From: an uncultured Prevotellaceae bacterium
Lineage (GTDB): Bacteria; Bacteroidota; Bacteroidia; Bacteroidales; Muribaculaceae
NCBI GenBank assembly: GCA_946186575.1
Contig: CAMHNO010000026.1
Coordinates: 1 to 34,867 of the forward strand
Direction of reading: 5' to 3'
Length of the DNA: 34,867 nt
Shown here: piece after piece, positions 1-8,978 of the stretch
Numbering within the stretch: the stretch's first letter is position 1
Layout of the letters: each line of letters starts with the position of its first letter
The notes under the pieces: model-generated
Told to the model about the DNA's origin: nothing
The model's input: the letters and a program-made list of their open reading frames with translations, nothing else
Databases searched by the model: none
Made by a program: the position numbers and the translations under genes

Positions 1-267
1 AGCACCCTGGATAGCAGCGAGCTCGTCGGCTTTCTTCTGCATGTGCTTGCCAATGAGAGTGCCGGCAACGCCACCAGCAACAGCGCCAATAGCGCCACCA
101 ATGGCAGCACCCTTGCCCTTGCCAATGAGAGCGCCAAGTCCAGCGCCAACAGCGGCACCGCCACCTCCACCAATGAGGCCGCCAGCAAGAGTCTTGCTCA
201 TAGAATTACAACCACTGAATGAAACGAGCAGCACAGCGCTCATTAAAAGACACATAAATTTCTTCAT
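1..267 (-). CDS. Glycine-zipper lipoprotein, N-terminal part (runs off the left edge)
   Basis: The minus-strand frame opens with ATG at 267 and stays open to base 1, giving 89 residues without a stop. It begins MKKFMCLLMSAVLLVSFSGC, a type II signal peptide with a lipobox-like FSGC (Cys20). A long Gly/Ala-rich segment follows with GGLIGGGGGAAVGAGLGALIG and AAIGGAIGAVAGGVAGTLIG type repeats, a glycine zipper that packs as membrane-associated helices. The visible part ends in a charged stretch (KHMQKKADELAAIQGA). In Bacteroidota this N-terminus usually precedes a C-terminal OmpA-like peptidoglycan-binding domain. That domain would lie outside the window, so the OmpA assignment is inference. A consensus promoter lies 64 bp upstream. 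The lipoprotein and zipper calls are secure; the exact family is not. Confidence 0.85.
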   Translation of the reverse strand, partial: MKKFMCLLMSAVLLVSFSGCNSMSKTLAGGLIGGGGGAAVGAGLGALIGKGKGAAIGGAIGAVAGGVAGTLIGKHMQKKADELAAIQGA

Positions 268-330
268 AATAGTACTATTTTTAAAGAATTAATATAATGT
301 ATGTAATGTGTGTAGTGTCGAATTTCGTCA

Positions 331-362
331 CAAATGTAAGCAGTTTTATTGTAAAACACAAA
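331..362 (-). promoter_or_regulatory. Bacteroidota sigma-A promoter of the glycine-zipper lipoprotein
   Basis: On the minus strand TTTG (362-359) is followed after exactly 20 nt by TACATTTG (338-331). This is a full match to the Bacteroidota -33 TTTG / -7 TAnnTTTG consensus. It implies a leader of about 60 nt before the ATG at 267. Confidence 0.75.
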
Positions 363-767
363 TAAAGTTAAAAAAAACATTGTAATAATGTGAGAATTAC
401 CCAATTTGTGTTGCAAAACGCTTGCCTTCGAATTCAACGCTTTAACACTAAATAAACACATGAAGGTGTGAAATACTGCATCAAAAAACGATAAAAAAAC
501 GTTAATTTTGCTGGTCTTGACAACATTGACTATCATTGGTGGTGCGTTTTGCTGTAGCTTAACCTGGTTTTGCTCCAACGATTGCTTGTTGAGGAGGTGA
601 TGGTTGAAGATTGCGCAAATTGAGTCTCACAAGAAGCTTGCCATGTCAATGCTGCAATATGTGCCTGTGATTTATGAGTGTGCTACGGCAGGAGGCTTGT
701 TTGTGTTTGTAGCAAAAAATTTACTTTTTTTATGATTTAAAAAGGCTGTCGATACGGCATTTTTTTG

Positions 768-775
768 TATTTTTG
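768..775 (+). promoter_or_regulatory. Possible -7 element of the gyrB promoter
   Basis: TATTTTTG matches TAnnTTTG about 150 bp upstream of the gyrB start, but no convincing TTTG lies 19-21 nt further upstream. The site is a candidate only. Confidence 0.35.
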
Positions 776-901
776 TATGTTTTTACGGCAGAGGTAAAAA
801 TGTTGTTATGCTAATGCTTGGAGCGTAACGCTAATACTATGGTGCCCAAGCTGTTACTGAGGTATGAGAATGTTTGGCCAAACTGTGAAACAATGATGTA
901 G

Positions 902-2899
<1,998 letters not shown>

Positions 2900-2928
2900 T
2901 AAGTTGATTGTAGCAACACCAACACATC

Positions 2929-2965
2929 AAAGCCAGCGCTCAAACATGGGCGCTGGCTTTATTTC
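2929..2965 (+). terminator. Rho-independent terminator of gyrB
   Basis: AAAGCCAGCGC (2929-2939) pairs perfectly with GCGCTGGCTTT (2950-2960) around a 10-nt loop, followed by a T-rich run. It begins 30 bp after the gyrB stop. It could also stop minus-strand readthrough from the suf operon. Confidence 0.85.
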
Positions 2966-2995
2966 ATTCATTGTCTTGCTGTTTCCTGTTTTATT

Positions 2996-3055
2996 TAAAA
3001 CATCTTGGCTACGCGGGCCACGGCTTGGGTGAAGGCGGTGACCTCCTCAAGTATA
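2996..3055 (-). pseudogene. Detached duplicate of the sufS 3' tail
   Basis: Bases 2999-3052 are identical over 54 bp to bases 3290-3343, the last codons of sufS. Read on the minus strand the copy gives LEEVTAFTQAVARVAKMF and then its own stop, TAA, where sufS uses TGA; the last Phe codon is TTT instead of TTC. Upstream of the shared block the copy diverges and no longer matches SufS. It is a gene remnant or a displaced original tail, not an expressed gene. Confidence 0.8.
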
Positions 3056-3109
3056 TGTTGTAGAGGGCGTTGTAGTATCCGTTTTTTTGAAAGCACAAAA
3101 TGTCTCTCC

Positions 3110-3145
3110 TTTCTTGACAATTTTAAAGTTAGACTTTAAATCGGT
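3110..3145. repeat. 36-bp dyad-containing direct repeat, copy 1
   Basis: Contains TTTAAAGT, a 3-nt spacer and ACTTTAAA, an 8-bp inverted repeat. The whole 36 bp recurs at 3181-3216 with one substitution in the dyad spacer. The copies start 71 bp apart. Confidence 0.75.
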
Positions 3146-3180
3146 CACAAGTACAATATTATTTTTAAATGTCAAAACAT

Positions 3181-3216
3181 TTTCTTGACAATTTTAAAGT
3201 TGGACTTTAAATCGGT
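3181..3216. repeat. 36-bp dyad-containing direct repeat, copy 2
   Basis: Second copy of the unit at 3110-3145, with the same TTTAAAGT/ACTTTAAA dyad and the spacer TGG instead of TAG. It ends 69 bp from the sufS stop codon. It could be a paired protein-binding site or a remnant of a repeat family. Nothing in the sequence fixes its role. Confidence 0.75.
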
Positions 3217-3285
3217 TAAATGTTGGCACTGAAAATGTGGGTTCGCCGTTTATGTTCGGTGTTCTTTATAGGTTTTTCCTATTTG

Positions 3286-4494
3286 TCAGAACATCTTGGC
3301 TACGCGGGCCACGGCTTGGGTGAAGGCGGTGACCTCCTCAAGTGTGTTGTAAGCGGCAAACGAGGCTCGCACGGTGCCCGTCACGCCCAGGCGCTTCATC
3401 AGGGGCTGAGCGCAGTGGTGGCCAGTGCGCACAGCAATGCCCAGCTTGTCGAGCAACAGGCCCATGTCGTAGCTGTTGATGTCGCCCACGAGGAACGAAA
3501 TCACGCCTTCCTTGTTCTGGCTGGTGCCAAAGATTCGCATTCCCTCGATTTCCATGAGCTGGCTTGTGGCGGCATCGAGCAGCAGTTGCTCGTGGCTGGC
3601 GATGTTTTCGATGCCAAGAGAGTTGATATAGTCGATGGCTGCGCCAAAGGCGGCGATGCCCACAAAGTCGGGTGTGCCTGCCTCGAACTTGAATGGCAGT
3701 TCGGCAAAGGTGGTTTTCTCAAAAGTCACGTTCCCAATCATCTCGCCGCCGCCCTGGTAGGGCACCATGCGACTAAGCATTTTCTCCTTGCCGTAGAGCA
3801 CCCCTATGCCTGCCGGCCCATACATCTTGTGGCTCGAGAAGCAATAGAAGTCGGCGTCAAGGTCTTGCACGTCGACTTTCATGTGAGGTGCGGCCTGAGC
3901 ACCGTCGACGAGCACAGGCACTCCATATCGATGCGCAATCTCCACCATCTTCTTGACTGGGTTAATGGTTCCCAGCACGTTAGAGACATGAGTGATAGAG
4001 ACAAAGCGTATGTTCTCGGTGAAGAGATCCTCATAGGCATTCATGTCCAGGTCGCCATTGCGGTCGATGGGCACCACGTGAATCTTGAGGCGCTTGTTGC
4101 GTTGCAGCAGTTGCCATGGCACGATGTTGCTGTGGTGCTCCATGACGGTGAGCACAATCTCGTCGCCTGTGTAGAGGCTGTCGCCGTAGGACGAAGCCAC
4201 GAGGTTGATGGCCTCGGTGGTGCCTCGTGTAAAGACTATCTCGCTTGTCGACTTGGCATTGATGAACTGGCGCACCTTTTCGCGTGTGGCCTCCATGATG
4301 TTGGTGGCCTCTTGCGAGATGGTGTGCACGCCCCGATGCACATTGGACTTGTGGTTGTAGTACATGTCGTTGATGGTCTCAACCACGCAGCGCGGAGTTT
4401 GAGAAGTTGCTGCGTTGTCGAGATACACCAGTGGCTTACCTTCGATTTTCCTGTTTAGGATTGGATACTGGTCACGAATTTCGTAAACGTTCAT
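3286..4494 (-). CDS. sufS: Cysteine desulfurase SufS (type II)
   Basis: SufS removes sulfur from L-cysteine with PLP and passes it as persulfide to the SufBCD scaffold for Fe-S cluster assembly in the cytoplasm. The 402-residue protein is full length. It shows DNAATSQTP near the N-terminus, the EHHSN motif (119-123), the PLP aspartate in LVDGAQAAPH (D197), the Schiff-base lysine in SSHKMYGP (K223) and the catalytic cysteine in RTGHHCAQP (C361). The C-terminal RASFAAYNTLEEV is conserved. It is the last gene of the suf operon, 59 bp after sufD; that gap holds a small hairpin (GTAGCT/AGCTAC at 4543-4556). Its last 54 bp are duplicated 291 bp downstream. No SufE or SufU gene is visible here, so its sulfur-relay partner must lie elsewhere if present. 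Confidence 0.96.
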   Translation of the reverse strand: MNVYEIRDQYPILNRKIEGKPLVYLDNAATSQTPRCVVETINDMYYNHKSNVHRGVHTISQEATNIMEATREKVRQFINAKSTSEIVFTRGTTEAINLVASSYGDSLYTGDEIVLTVMEHHSNIVPWQLLQRNKRLKIHVVPIDRNGDLDMNAYEDLFTENIRFVSITHVSNVLGTINPVKKMVEIAHRYGVPVLVDGAQAAPHMKVDVQDLDADFYCFSSHKMYGPAGIGVLYGKEKMLSRMVPYQGGGEMIGNVTFEKTTFAELPFKFEAGTPDFVGIAAFGAAIDYINSLGIENIASHEQLLLDAATSQLMEIEGMRIFGTSQNKEGVISFLVGDINSYDMGLLLDKLGIAVRTGHHCAQPLMKRLGVTGTVRASFAAYNTLEEVTAFTQAVARVAKMF

Positions 4495-4553
4495 TGTTTA
4501 ATTAAGGTGTATAGTAGAAGATAAGTAATCGAATCAGAGATGAGTAGCTGAAG

Positions 4554-5888
4554 CTACTTTTTTAATTCACAGGTGGTGCACATGAGGTCGTCGCCTCCGA
4601 GTCTCACTTCCACCAGGTGGCGCAGTCGCTCGCGCAGCGATTCAAGCCTTACGCCGTCGATCACGTCGCTCATGAAGGCCTGCATGAGCAGCTTCTGGGC
4701 AACTGGCAGCGCAATGCCACGCGTCTGCATATAGAACAGGGCTTCCTGGTCGAGCTGTCCCACGGTTGAGCCGTGTGAGCATCGCACGTCGTCGGTGTAA
4801 ATCTCAAGCTGTGGCTTGGTGTACATGCGAGCCGTGGGCGATGCCACAATGTTGCGGTTGCCCTGGTAAGCGTCGATCTTGGGACAGCCAGGCTTAACGA
4901 GGATTTTTCCGGCAAAAGCTCCTATCGCATTATCGTTGAGCACATACTTGAACATCTCATTGCTCTGGCATTGTGGTGCATTGTGGTTGATGAGCGTGTG
5001 GTTGTCAACGTGCTGAGTGCCGGTTGCAATGGCCATTCCCAGCAATTGGGTTGTTGCGCCCTTGCCATTGACATCGATGCAATAGTCGTTGCGTGTGAAC
5101 CCGTTGGTGAGAGTAATGCCATCGATGAGCACATTGCTGTCCTGCTGCTGGTTGACCCACAGCTGCGACAGTCGCGAGGTCTCCATGCCACTCTCTTCCA
5201 TGTGGTAGTAGTCGACATGAGCATTGCGGCCGGCATAGATTTCCACTGTCTCAAGACTCAGGTAGCGGCGGTCGCCCTTGGTGTGGTCGCACACCAAGAT
5301 GCGGGCCTGAGCATCGTCTTCGACAACGATGAGCAACCGTCTGACGGCCAATAGTTGTGCGTTGGCGTCGAAGACGTTGATCAGCTGAATGGGCCTGGTG
5401 GTGTGCGAGCCCTTGGGCACATAGATGAGCACGCCATCCTGAGCAAGCATCGTGTTGAGAGCAGTGCAAGTGTTGTCGAGCCTGGCAATGGTGCCGTAGT
5501 ACTGCTCGAGCACCTGTGGGTGCTTGGTGTTCTGGAACGATTCCACACTGGCGTTATCGCCACTTTTGCCAGCAGTCTCACTGGGACGGAAGGTGTCGTT
5601 GAACACATAGTAGAGACAGGTGCTCAGGTTGGGCACCTCGCAACGGAATTTGGTGGTAGACTCCCGCGAGAGATCCACGTGATTCACGTTCACACCATAG
5701 TTGGGCTCGAGAGCGGCATTAAGGTCGGTGGCCTCGTAGTCGTCGCTGCCCTTGCGCGGCAATGTAGCATTTTCAAGCACCTGCCGTGCTTGCTTGCGCA
5801 TGGCGTTTAGTGGCGCTGGCGCAAGCCGCTCGATGGTTGCTTGCTGCTCATCGTGCAGGTCGATATATTGCTTCAAAGCGTTGTTCAT
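4554..5888 (-). CDS. sufD: Fe-S cluster assembly protein SufD
   Basis: SufD is the beta-helical partner of SufB in the SufBC2D scaffold, where the SufB-SufD interface holds the nascent cluster. The protein has 444 residues. The C-terminal half carries the family's conserved DDVRCSHGSTVGQLDQEALFYMQTRG; its His corresponds to the cluster-site histidine known from E. coli SufD. The preceding repetitive beta-strand region (residues about 120-340) fits the right-handed beta-helix. It ends CTTCELKK. The start overlaps the sufC stop by 4 bp (ATGA at 5885-5888), so translation is probably coupled. The N-terminal half is variable, as usual for SufD. The SufB paralogue upstream is clearly distinct and longer. 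Confidence 0.93.
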   Translation of the reverse strand: MNNALKQYIDLHDEQQATIERLAPAPLNAMRKQARQVLENATLPRKGSDDYEATDLNAALEPNYGVNVNHVDLSRESTTKFRCEVPNLSTCLYYVFNDTFRPSETAGKSGDNASVESFQNTKHPQVLEQYYGTIARLDNTCTALNTMLAQDGVLIYVPKGSHTTRPIQLINVFDANAQLLAVRRLLIVVEDDAQARILVCDHTKGDRRYLSLETVEIYAGRNAHVDYYHMEESGMETSRLSQLWVNQQQDSNVLIDGITLTNGFTRNDYCIDVNGKGATTQLLGMAIATGTQHVDNHTLINHNAPQCQSNEMFKYVLNDNAIGAFAGKILVKPGCPKIDAYQGNRNIVASPTARMYTKPQLEIYTDDVRCSHGSTVGQLDQEALFYMQTRGIALPVAQKLLMQAFMSDVIDGVRLESLRERLRHLVEVRLGGDDLMCTTCELKK

Positions 5889-6646
5889 AGCTGGCCGTTA
5901 TCAACTTGTTCCTTAATCCAGTCGTAACCTTTCTCTTCAAGTTCCAGTGCGAGTTCAGGCCCGCCGGTCATGACAATGCGTCCCTTGTAGAGCACATGCA
6001 CCTGGTCGGGCTTGATGTAGTCGAGCAACCGCTGGTAGTGAGTGATGACAATTGTGGCGTTGTCCTTGCTCTTGAGGCGGTTCACGCCACTTGCCACGGT
6101 GCGCAGTGCATCGATGTCGAGGCCGCTGTCGGTCTCGTCGAGGATCGACAGGCGTGGCTCGAGCATCGCCATCTGGAAAATCTCGTTGCGCTTTTTCTCA
6201 CCCCCGCTGAAGCCCTCGTTCACGGCACGCGAGGCGAGCTTATTGTCGAGGTCGACCACAGCGCGCTTCTCGCGCATGAGTTTGAGAAAGTCGGTAGCAC
6301 TGATGGGGTCTTGGCCATGATACTTGCGTTTCTCGTTGATGGCGGTGCGCATGAAGTTGCTCATGAGCACACCTGGAATCTCAACGGGATACTGGAAGCT
6401 GAGGAAGATGCCCTCGTGGGCACGGTCCTCGGGGCTGAGCTCAAGCAGGTTCTTGCCATAGAACTCCACCTCGCCGCCAGTGACGGTGTAGGCAGGATTG
6501 CCAGTGAGCACAGCACTGAGGGTGCTCTTGCCGCTACCGTTAGGCCCCATGATAGCGTGCACCTCTCCAGGCTTAACGGTGAGGTTCACACCTTTTAAAA
6601 TCTCCTTGCCTTCGATGGTGGCATGTAAATCTTTGATAACTAACAT
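5885..6646 (-). CDS. sufC: Fe-S cluster assembly ATPase SufC
   Basis: SufC is the ABC-type ATPase of the SufBC2D complex. It is soluble, not a transporter, and its dimerisation reshapes SufB-SufD during cluster assembly. The 253 residues include the Walker A GPNGSGKST (34-42), a Q-loop region (FLSFQYPVEIPGV), the signature GFSGGEKKRNE, Walker B LSILDETDSGLD and the H-loop IVITHYQRLLDYI. The Suf-specific EKKRNEIFQM distinguishes it from ordinary ABC exporters. The gap to sufB upstream is 84 bp and contains four tandem 9-bp TCTAG repeats just before the start. The stop overlaps the sufD start. Confidence 0.97.
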   Translation of the reverse strand: MLVIKDLHATIEGKEILKGVNLTVKPGEVHAIMGPNGSGKSTLSAVLTGNPAYTVTGGEVEFYGKNLLELSPEDRAHEGIFLSFQYPVEIPGVLMSNFMRTAINEKRKYHGQDPISATDFLKLMREKRAVVDLDNKLASRAVNEGFSGGEKKRNEIFQMAMLEPRLSILDETDSGLDIDALRTVASGVNRLKSKDNATIVITHYQRLLDYIKPDQVHVLYKGRIVMTGGPELALELEEKGYDWIKEQVDNGQL

Positions 6647-6662
6647 CTTGTTTATTATTTTT

Positions 6663-6698
6663 TCTAGATTATCTAGAAGGTCTAGGTTTTCTAGATTA
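6663..6698. repeat. Four tandem 9-bp TCTAG repeats in the sufB-sufC gap
   Basis: Units TCTAGATTA, TCTAGAAGG, TCTAGGTTT and TCTAGATTA follow without interruption. TCTAG starts at 6663, 6672, 6681 and 6690, and the first and last units are identical. The array lies 17 bp upstream of the sufC start, so it is transcribed in the operon leader of sufC. Confidence 0.85.
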
Positions 6699-6730
6699 TT
6701 TCATTTTTAATTGTTTATTAAACATTGTTA

Positions 6731-8197
6731 TCACCCCACGCTGCCTTCGAGCGAGACGCTGAGCAGGCGCTGGGCCTCGACAGCAAACTCCATGGGCAGC
6801 TTCTTCATCACATCGCGGGCATAGCCGTTGACAATCAGGCCCACGGCATCCTCGGTGCTGATGCCGCGCTGGTTGCAGTAGAAGATTTGGTCTTCGTTGA
6901 TTTTGCTTGTGGTAGCCTCGTGCTCCACGATGCTCGAATCGTTGCCCACCTCAATCACGGGGAAAGTGTGGGCTCCGCTGGTGTCGCTCAGCAGCAGACT
7001 GTCGCACTGGGTGTAGTTGCGGCAGTTGGTGGCATCGGGTGCCACTTTTACCATGCCGCGGTAGCTGTTCTCGCTATGCCCTGCGCTGATGCCCTTGCTC
7101 ACGATGGTGGAACGGGAATTCTTGCCCAGGTGTATCATCTTGGTGCCGGTGTCGGCCATCTGGTAGTTGCGTGTGAGTGCCACGCTGTAGAACTCGCCCA
7201 CGGTATTGTTGCCCTTGAGAATGGTGCTGGGGTATTTCCAAGTGATGGCACTACCGGTCTCAACTTGAGTCCATGACAACTTGGAGTGATCGCCGCGGCA
7301 TATGCCTCGCTTGGTCACGAGGTTGTAGATGCCTCCCTTGCCGTCTTTGTCGCCAGGATACCAGTTCTGCACAGTGCTGTATTTCACTTCGGCACGCTCT
7401 TCGACGATAATCTCGACTATGGCGGCGTGCAGCTGGTTCTCGTCGCGCATGGGAGCTGTGCAACCCTCAAGGTAGCTCACATATGAGTCGTCGTCGGCAA
7501 CGATAAGGGTGCGCTCAAACTGACCCGTCTGAGCCGCGTTGATGCGGAAGTAGCTCGATAGCTCCATTGGACATCTAACACCTTTGGGAATATAGACAAA
7601 CGAACCGTCGCTGAACACAGCCGAGTTGAGTGCTGCAAAGAAATTGTCGGTATAAGGCACCACAGTACCCATGTATTTCTTGACAAGGTCGGGGTAGTCC
7701 TTCACTGCCTCGCTGATGGAGCAGAAAATCACTCCCAGCTCGGCCAGGCGCTCGCGGTAGCTGGTGTGCACGCTCACGCTGTCGACCACGGCGTCGACCG
7801 CCATTCCGCTCAGGCGCTTTTGCTCCTCGAGGGGGATGCCCAGCTTGTCGAATGTTTTCTTCAGCTCTGGGTCAATCTCCTTCTTGTCGCCAGTCTTGGT
7901 CTGTGGTGCGGCATAGTAGCTGATGGCCTGGAAGTCGATATCGGGCATGTTCACCTTGCCCCACTTGGGCAACTTCATAGTCTGCCAGTGGCGGAACGCT
8001 TTGAGTCTGAACTCGAGCAACCACTCGGGCTCGTTCTTGAGCTGGCTGATGCGGCGCACCACGTCCTCGTTGAGGCCCTTGGGGATGACGTCGGTCTCAA
8101 AGTCGCTCACGAAGCCATAGCGGTATTCTTCGCTTGCTGCCTGGTTGATAATCGACTCCTCGTCTTGTTTCTTTTTTATATTGTTGTTTTCGCTCAT
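6731..8197 (-). CDS. sufB: Fe-S cluster assembly scaffold SufB
   Basis: SufB is the main scaffold subunit of SufBC2D that receives sulfur and builds the cluster. The 488-residue protein matches the family length. It contains [18 protein letters not shown] (58-74), [21 protein letters not shown] (200-220), [10 protein letters not shown] (241-250), the long beta-helix core, [10 protein letters not shown] (C398, equivalent to the essential Cys405 of E. coli SufB) and [22 protein letters not shown] (424-445). Start [15 protein letters not shown] is the first ATG of the frame and gives a normal hydrophilic N-terminus. It is the first gene of sufBCDS. A -7 TAACTTTG lies about 65 bp upstream. No dedicated SufR- or IscR-like regulator gene is adjacent. 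Confidence 0.97.
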   Translation of the reverse strand: MSENNNIKKKQDEESIINQAASEEYRYGFVSDFETDVIPKGLNEDVVRRISQLKNEPEWLLEFRLKAFRHWQTMKLPKWGKVNMPDIDFQAISYYAAPQTKTGDKKEIDPELKKTFDKLGIPLEEQKRLSGMAVDAVVDSVSVHTSYRERLAELGVIFCSISEAVKDYPDLVKKYMGTVVPYTDNFFAALNSAVFSDGSFVYIPKGVRCPMELSSYFRINAAQTGQFERTLIVADDDSYVSYLEGCTAPMRDENQLHAAIVEIIVEERAEVKYSTVQNWYPGDKDGKGGIYNLVTKRGICRGDHSKLSWTQVETGSAITWKYPSTILKGNNTVGEFYSVALTRNYQMADTGTKMIHLGKNSRSTIVSKGISAGHSENSYRGMVKVAPDATNCRNYTQCDSLLLSDTSGAHTFPVIEVGNDSSIVEHEATTSKINEDQIFYCNQRGISTEDAVGLIVNGYARDVMKKLPMEFAVEAQRLLSVSLEGSVG

Positions 8198-8262
8198 ACT
8201 AATTGTTTCATGTGATTTCGCACCTCATTCACTCTTGCTCAAAGGACTTGCGAAATATCCGA

Positions 8263-8270
8263 CAAAGTTA
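8263..8270 (-). promoter_or_regulatory. Likely -7 element of the suf operon promoter
   Basis: The minus strand reads TAACTTTG, a match to TAnnTTTG, 66 bp upstream of the sufB start. No clear TTTG lies at the expected -33 position, so the call rests on the -7 element and on position at the head of the operon. Confidence 0.5.
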
Positions 8271-8353
8271 CTACATTTCTCTCCAATCTCGCTCATAAAC
8301 GCATTAAAAAATGGGTTTAGCAGCATTTTTTTCATGATTTTTCGCAAAATCTA

Positions 8354-8383
8354 TTGCCAGTTCGAAAAAAAGTGCTAACTTTG
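8354..8383 (+). promoter_or_regulatory. Promoter of tRNA-Leu
   Basis: TTG (8354-8356), 19 nt, TAACTTTG (8376-8383) fits the Bacteroidota consensus. It places the transcript start just before the tRNA at 8396. Confidence 0.65.
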
Positions 8384-8395
8384 CAACCGCAAAAA

Positions 8396-8477
8396 GCCCA
8401 AGTGGCGGAATTGGTAGACGCGCACGTTTCAGGTGCGTGTGCCGCAAGGCGTGAAGGTTCGAGTCCTTTCTTGGGCA
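8396..8477 (+). tRNA. tRNA-Leu (CAG anticodon)
   Basis: The acceptor stem GCCCAAG (8396-8402) pairs with CTTGGGC (8470-8476), and the discriminator A is at 8477. The D-arm region GGCGGAATTGGTAGACGCG is typical of tRNA-Leu. The anticodon stem CACGT/GCGTG encloses loop TTCAGGT with anticodon CAG at 8430-8432. A class II variable arm (TGCCGCAAGGCG) and T-loop TTCGAGT follow. CCA is not encoded. Its 3' end is the left attachment site of the integrated element, and the gene is intact because the repeat preserves the T-stem and acceptor sequence. Confidence 0.95.
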
Positions 8478-8478
8478 C
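8465..8478 (+). other. attL (14-bp core in tRNA-Leu 3' end)
   Basis: CCTTTCTTGGGCAC covers the 3' half of the T-stem, the acceptor strand, the discriminator and one further base. It is identical to 13227-13240. Confidence 0.85.
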
Positions 8479-8479
8479 A

Positions 8480-8520
8480 AAAATAGGCTGTTAATCGGTT
8501 GATTTTCAGCCTATTTTGGT
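8480..8520. terminator. Terminator at the left end of the element, downstream of tRNA-Leu
   Basis: AAAATAGGCTG (8480-8490) pairs perfectly with CAGCCTATTTT (8507-8517) around a 16-nt loop. T-runs follow in both directions, so it can end both the tRNA transcript and the minus-strand KGG gene operon. The loop sequence TAATCGGTTGAT recurs in the hairpin beyond attR (13244-13285). Confidence 0.8.
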
Positions 8521-8526
8521 TTTATG

Positions 8527-8547
8527 GGTGTAACATAGGTGTAACAA
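8527..8547. repeat. Putative integrase arm-type site, left end
   Basis: Two GGTGTAAC octamers 11 bp apart. The whole 21 bp, including the spacer and flanks, is identical and in the same orientation at 13093-13113, inside the other end of the element. Paired short direct repeats near both ends of a tyrosine-integrase element are the usual form of arm-type binding sites. Confidence 0.6.
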
Positions 8548-8587
8548 CTCAACCACGGCACCCATTTTGCACTCCTTTTTGGGGCGG

Positions 8588-8962
8588 TCAAAGCTCATCT
8601 AATGCCATCATTGCTTTTAAAGCTTTTTCAGACACACCATTGTAATATATTTCAATCGGTTTTTGCTCTTGCTCTTGCTTACCCCTCGGTAGTTCATCGG
8701 CAACTTTCAATAGGCTTAAAAAAGCTTTTGTATCGCCATTAAGAGCCAAATTTACCTGTTGCCTCAACATGGCATATAGCGTTGTGGACTCGGTGCCATC
8801 ATCGAGAGTGATAGTGCTGTCAAGTATAGCCCTAGCAACCTCGCTGGCACGCTTTCTCTCACGTCTAGCAACACCGCTGGCAATACCGCCCTTTTGGGCT
8901 ATTGCTCGTTGTTCACTCGTTGTTCTATCTCCTAGTGATATTAAATTGTGCTCGTTTGCCAT
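8588..8962 (-). CDS. Phage 'KGG' protein, small-terminase-like
   Basis: This 124-residue hydrophilic protein carries the N-terminal block NLISLGDRTTSEQRAIAQKGG followed by ASGVARRERKRA (residues 6-39). The (K)KGGxASGxxRRxK pattern is known from small proteins encoded next to the large terminase in many tailed phages, annotated as DUF5681-like or small terminase subunit-like. The second half has NGDTKAFLSLLKVADELPRGKQEQ (75-99), equivalent to the GDxKAFxxLxxxxGExP block of the same proteins. Its basic N-terminal helix suggests DNA binding. It is the last gene of the rep operon, 16 bp after rep. In an element without other packaging genes such a protein could redirect a helper's packaging; that role is inference. 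The family resemblance is from memory of the motif, not from a search. Confidence 0.6.
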   Translation of the reverse strand: MANEHNLISLGDRTTSEQRAIAQKGGIASGVARRERKRASEVARAILDSTITLDDGTESTTLYAMLRQQVNLALNGDTKAFLSLLKVADELPRGKQEQEQKPIEIYYNGVSEKALKAMMALDEL

Positions 8963-8978
8963 AGTGCAAATAGAATTA

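Larger units (their letters stand above)
2900..3285. other. Intergenic region between convergent gyrB and sufS
   Basis: After the gyrB terminator this stretch of 386 bp holds a detached copy of the sufS 3' end (2999-3052) and a pair of near-identical 36-bp repeats with internal dyads (3110-3145 and 3181-3216). I see no credible gene in it. Confidence 0.7.

Noticed and set aside
264-578. 104-aa minus-strand open frame between the lipoprotein and gyrB
   Set aside because: It overlaps the lipoprotein start and its consensus promoter, has no recognisable domain and no sign of coding bias.
3220-4458. 412-aa plus-strand frame opposite sufS
   Set aside because: It is the antisense shadow of sufS, a common effect of GC-rich codon use; the sufS frame carries all catalytic motifs.
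8396-8477. Anticodon reading TTC (tRNA-Glu) from an alternative stem choice
   Set aside because: Shifting the stem to CGCAC/GTGCG gives TTC, but the class II variable arm, the GGCGGAATTGGTAGACGCG D-arm and the CACGT/GCGTG stem all fit tRNA-Leu with CAG.
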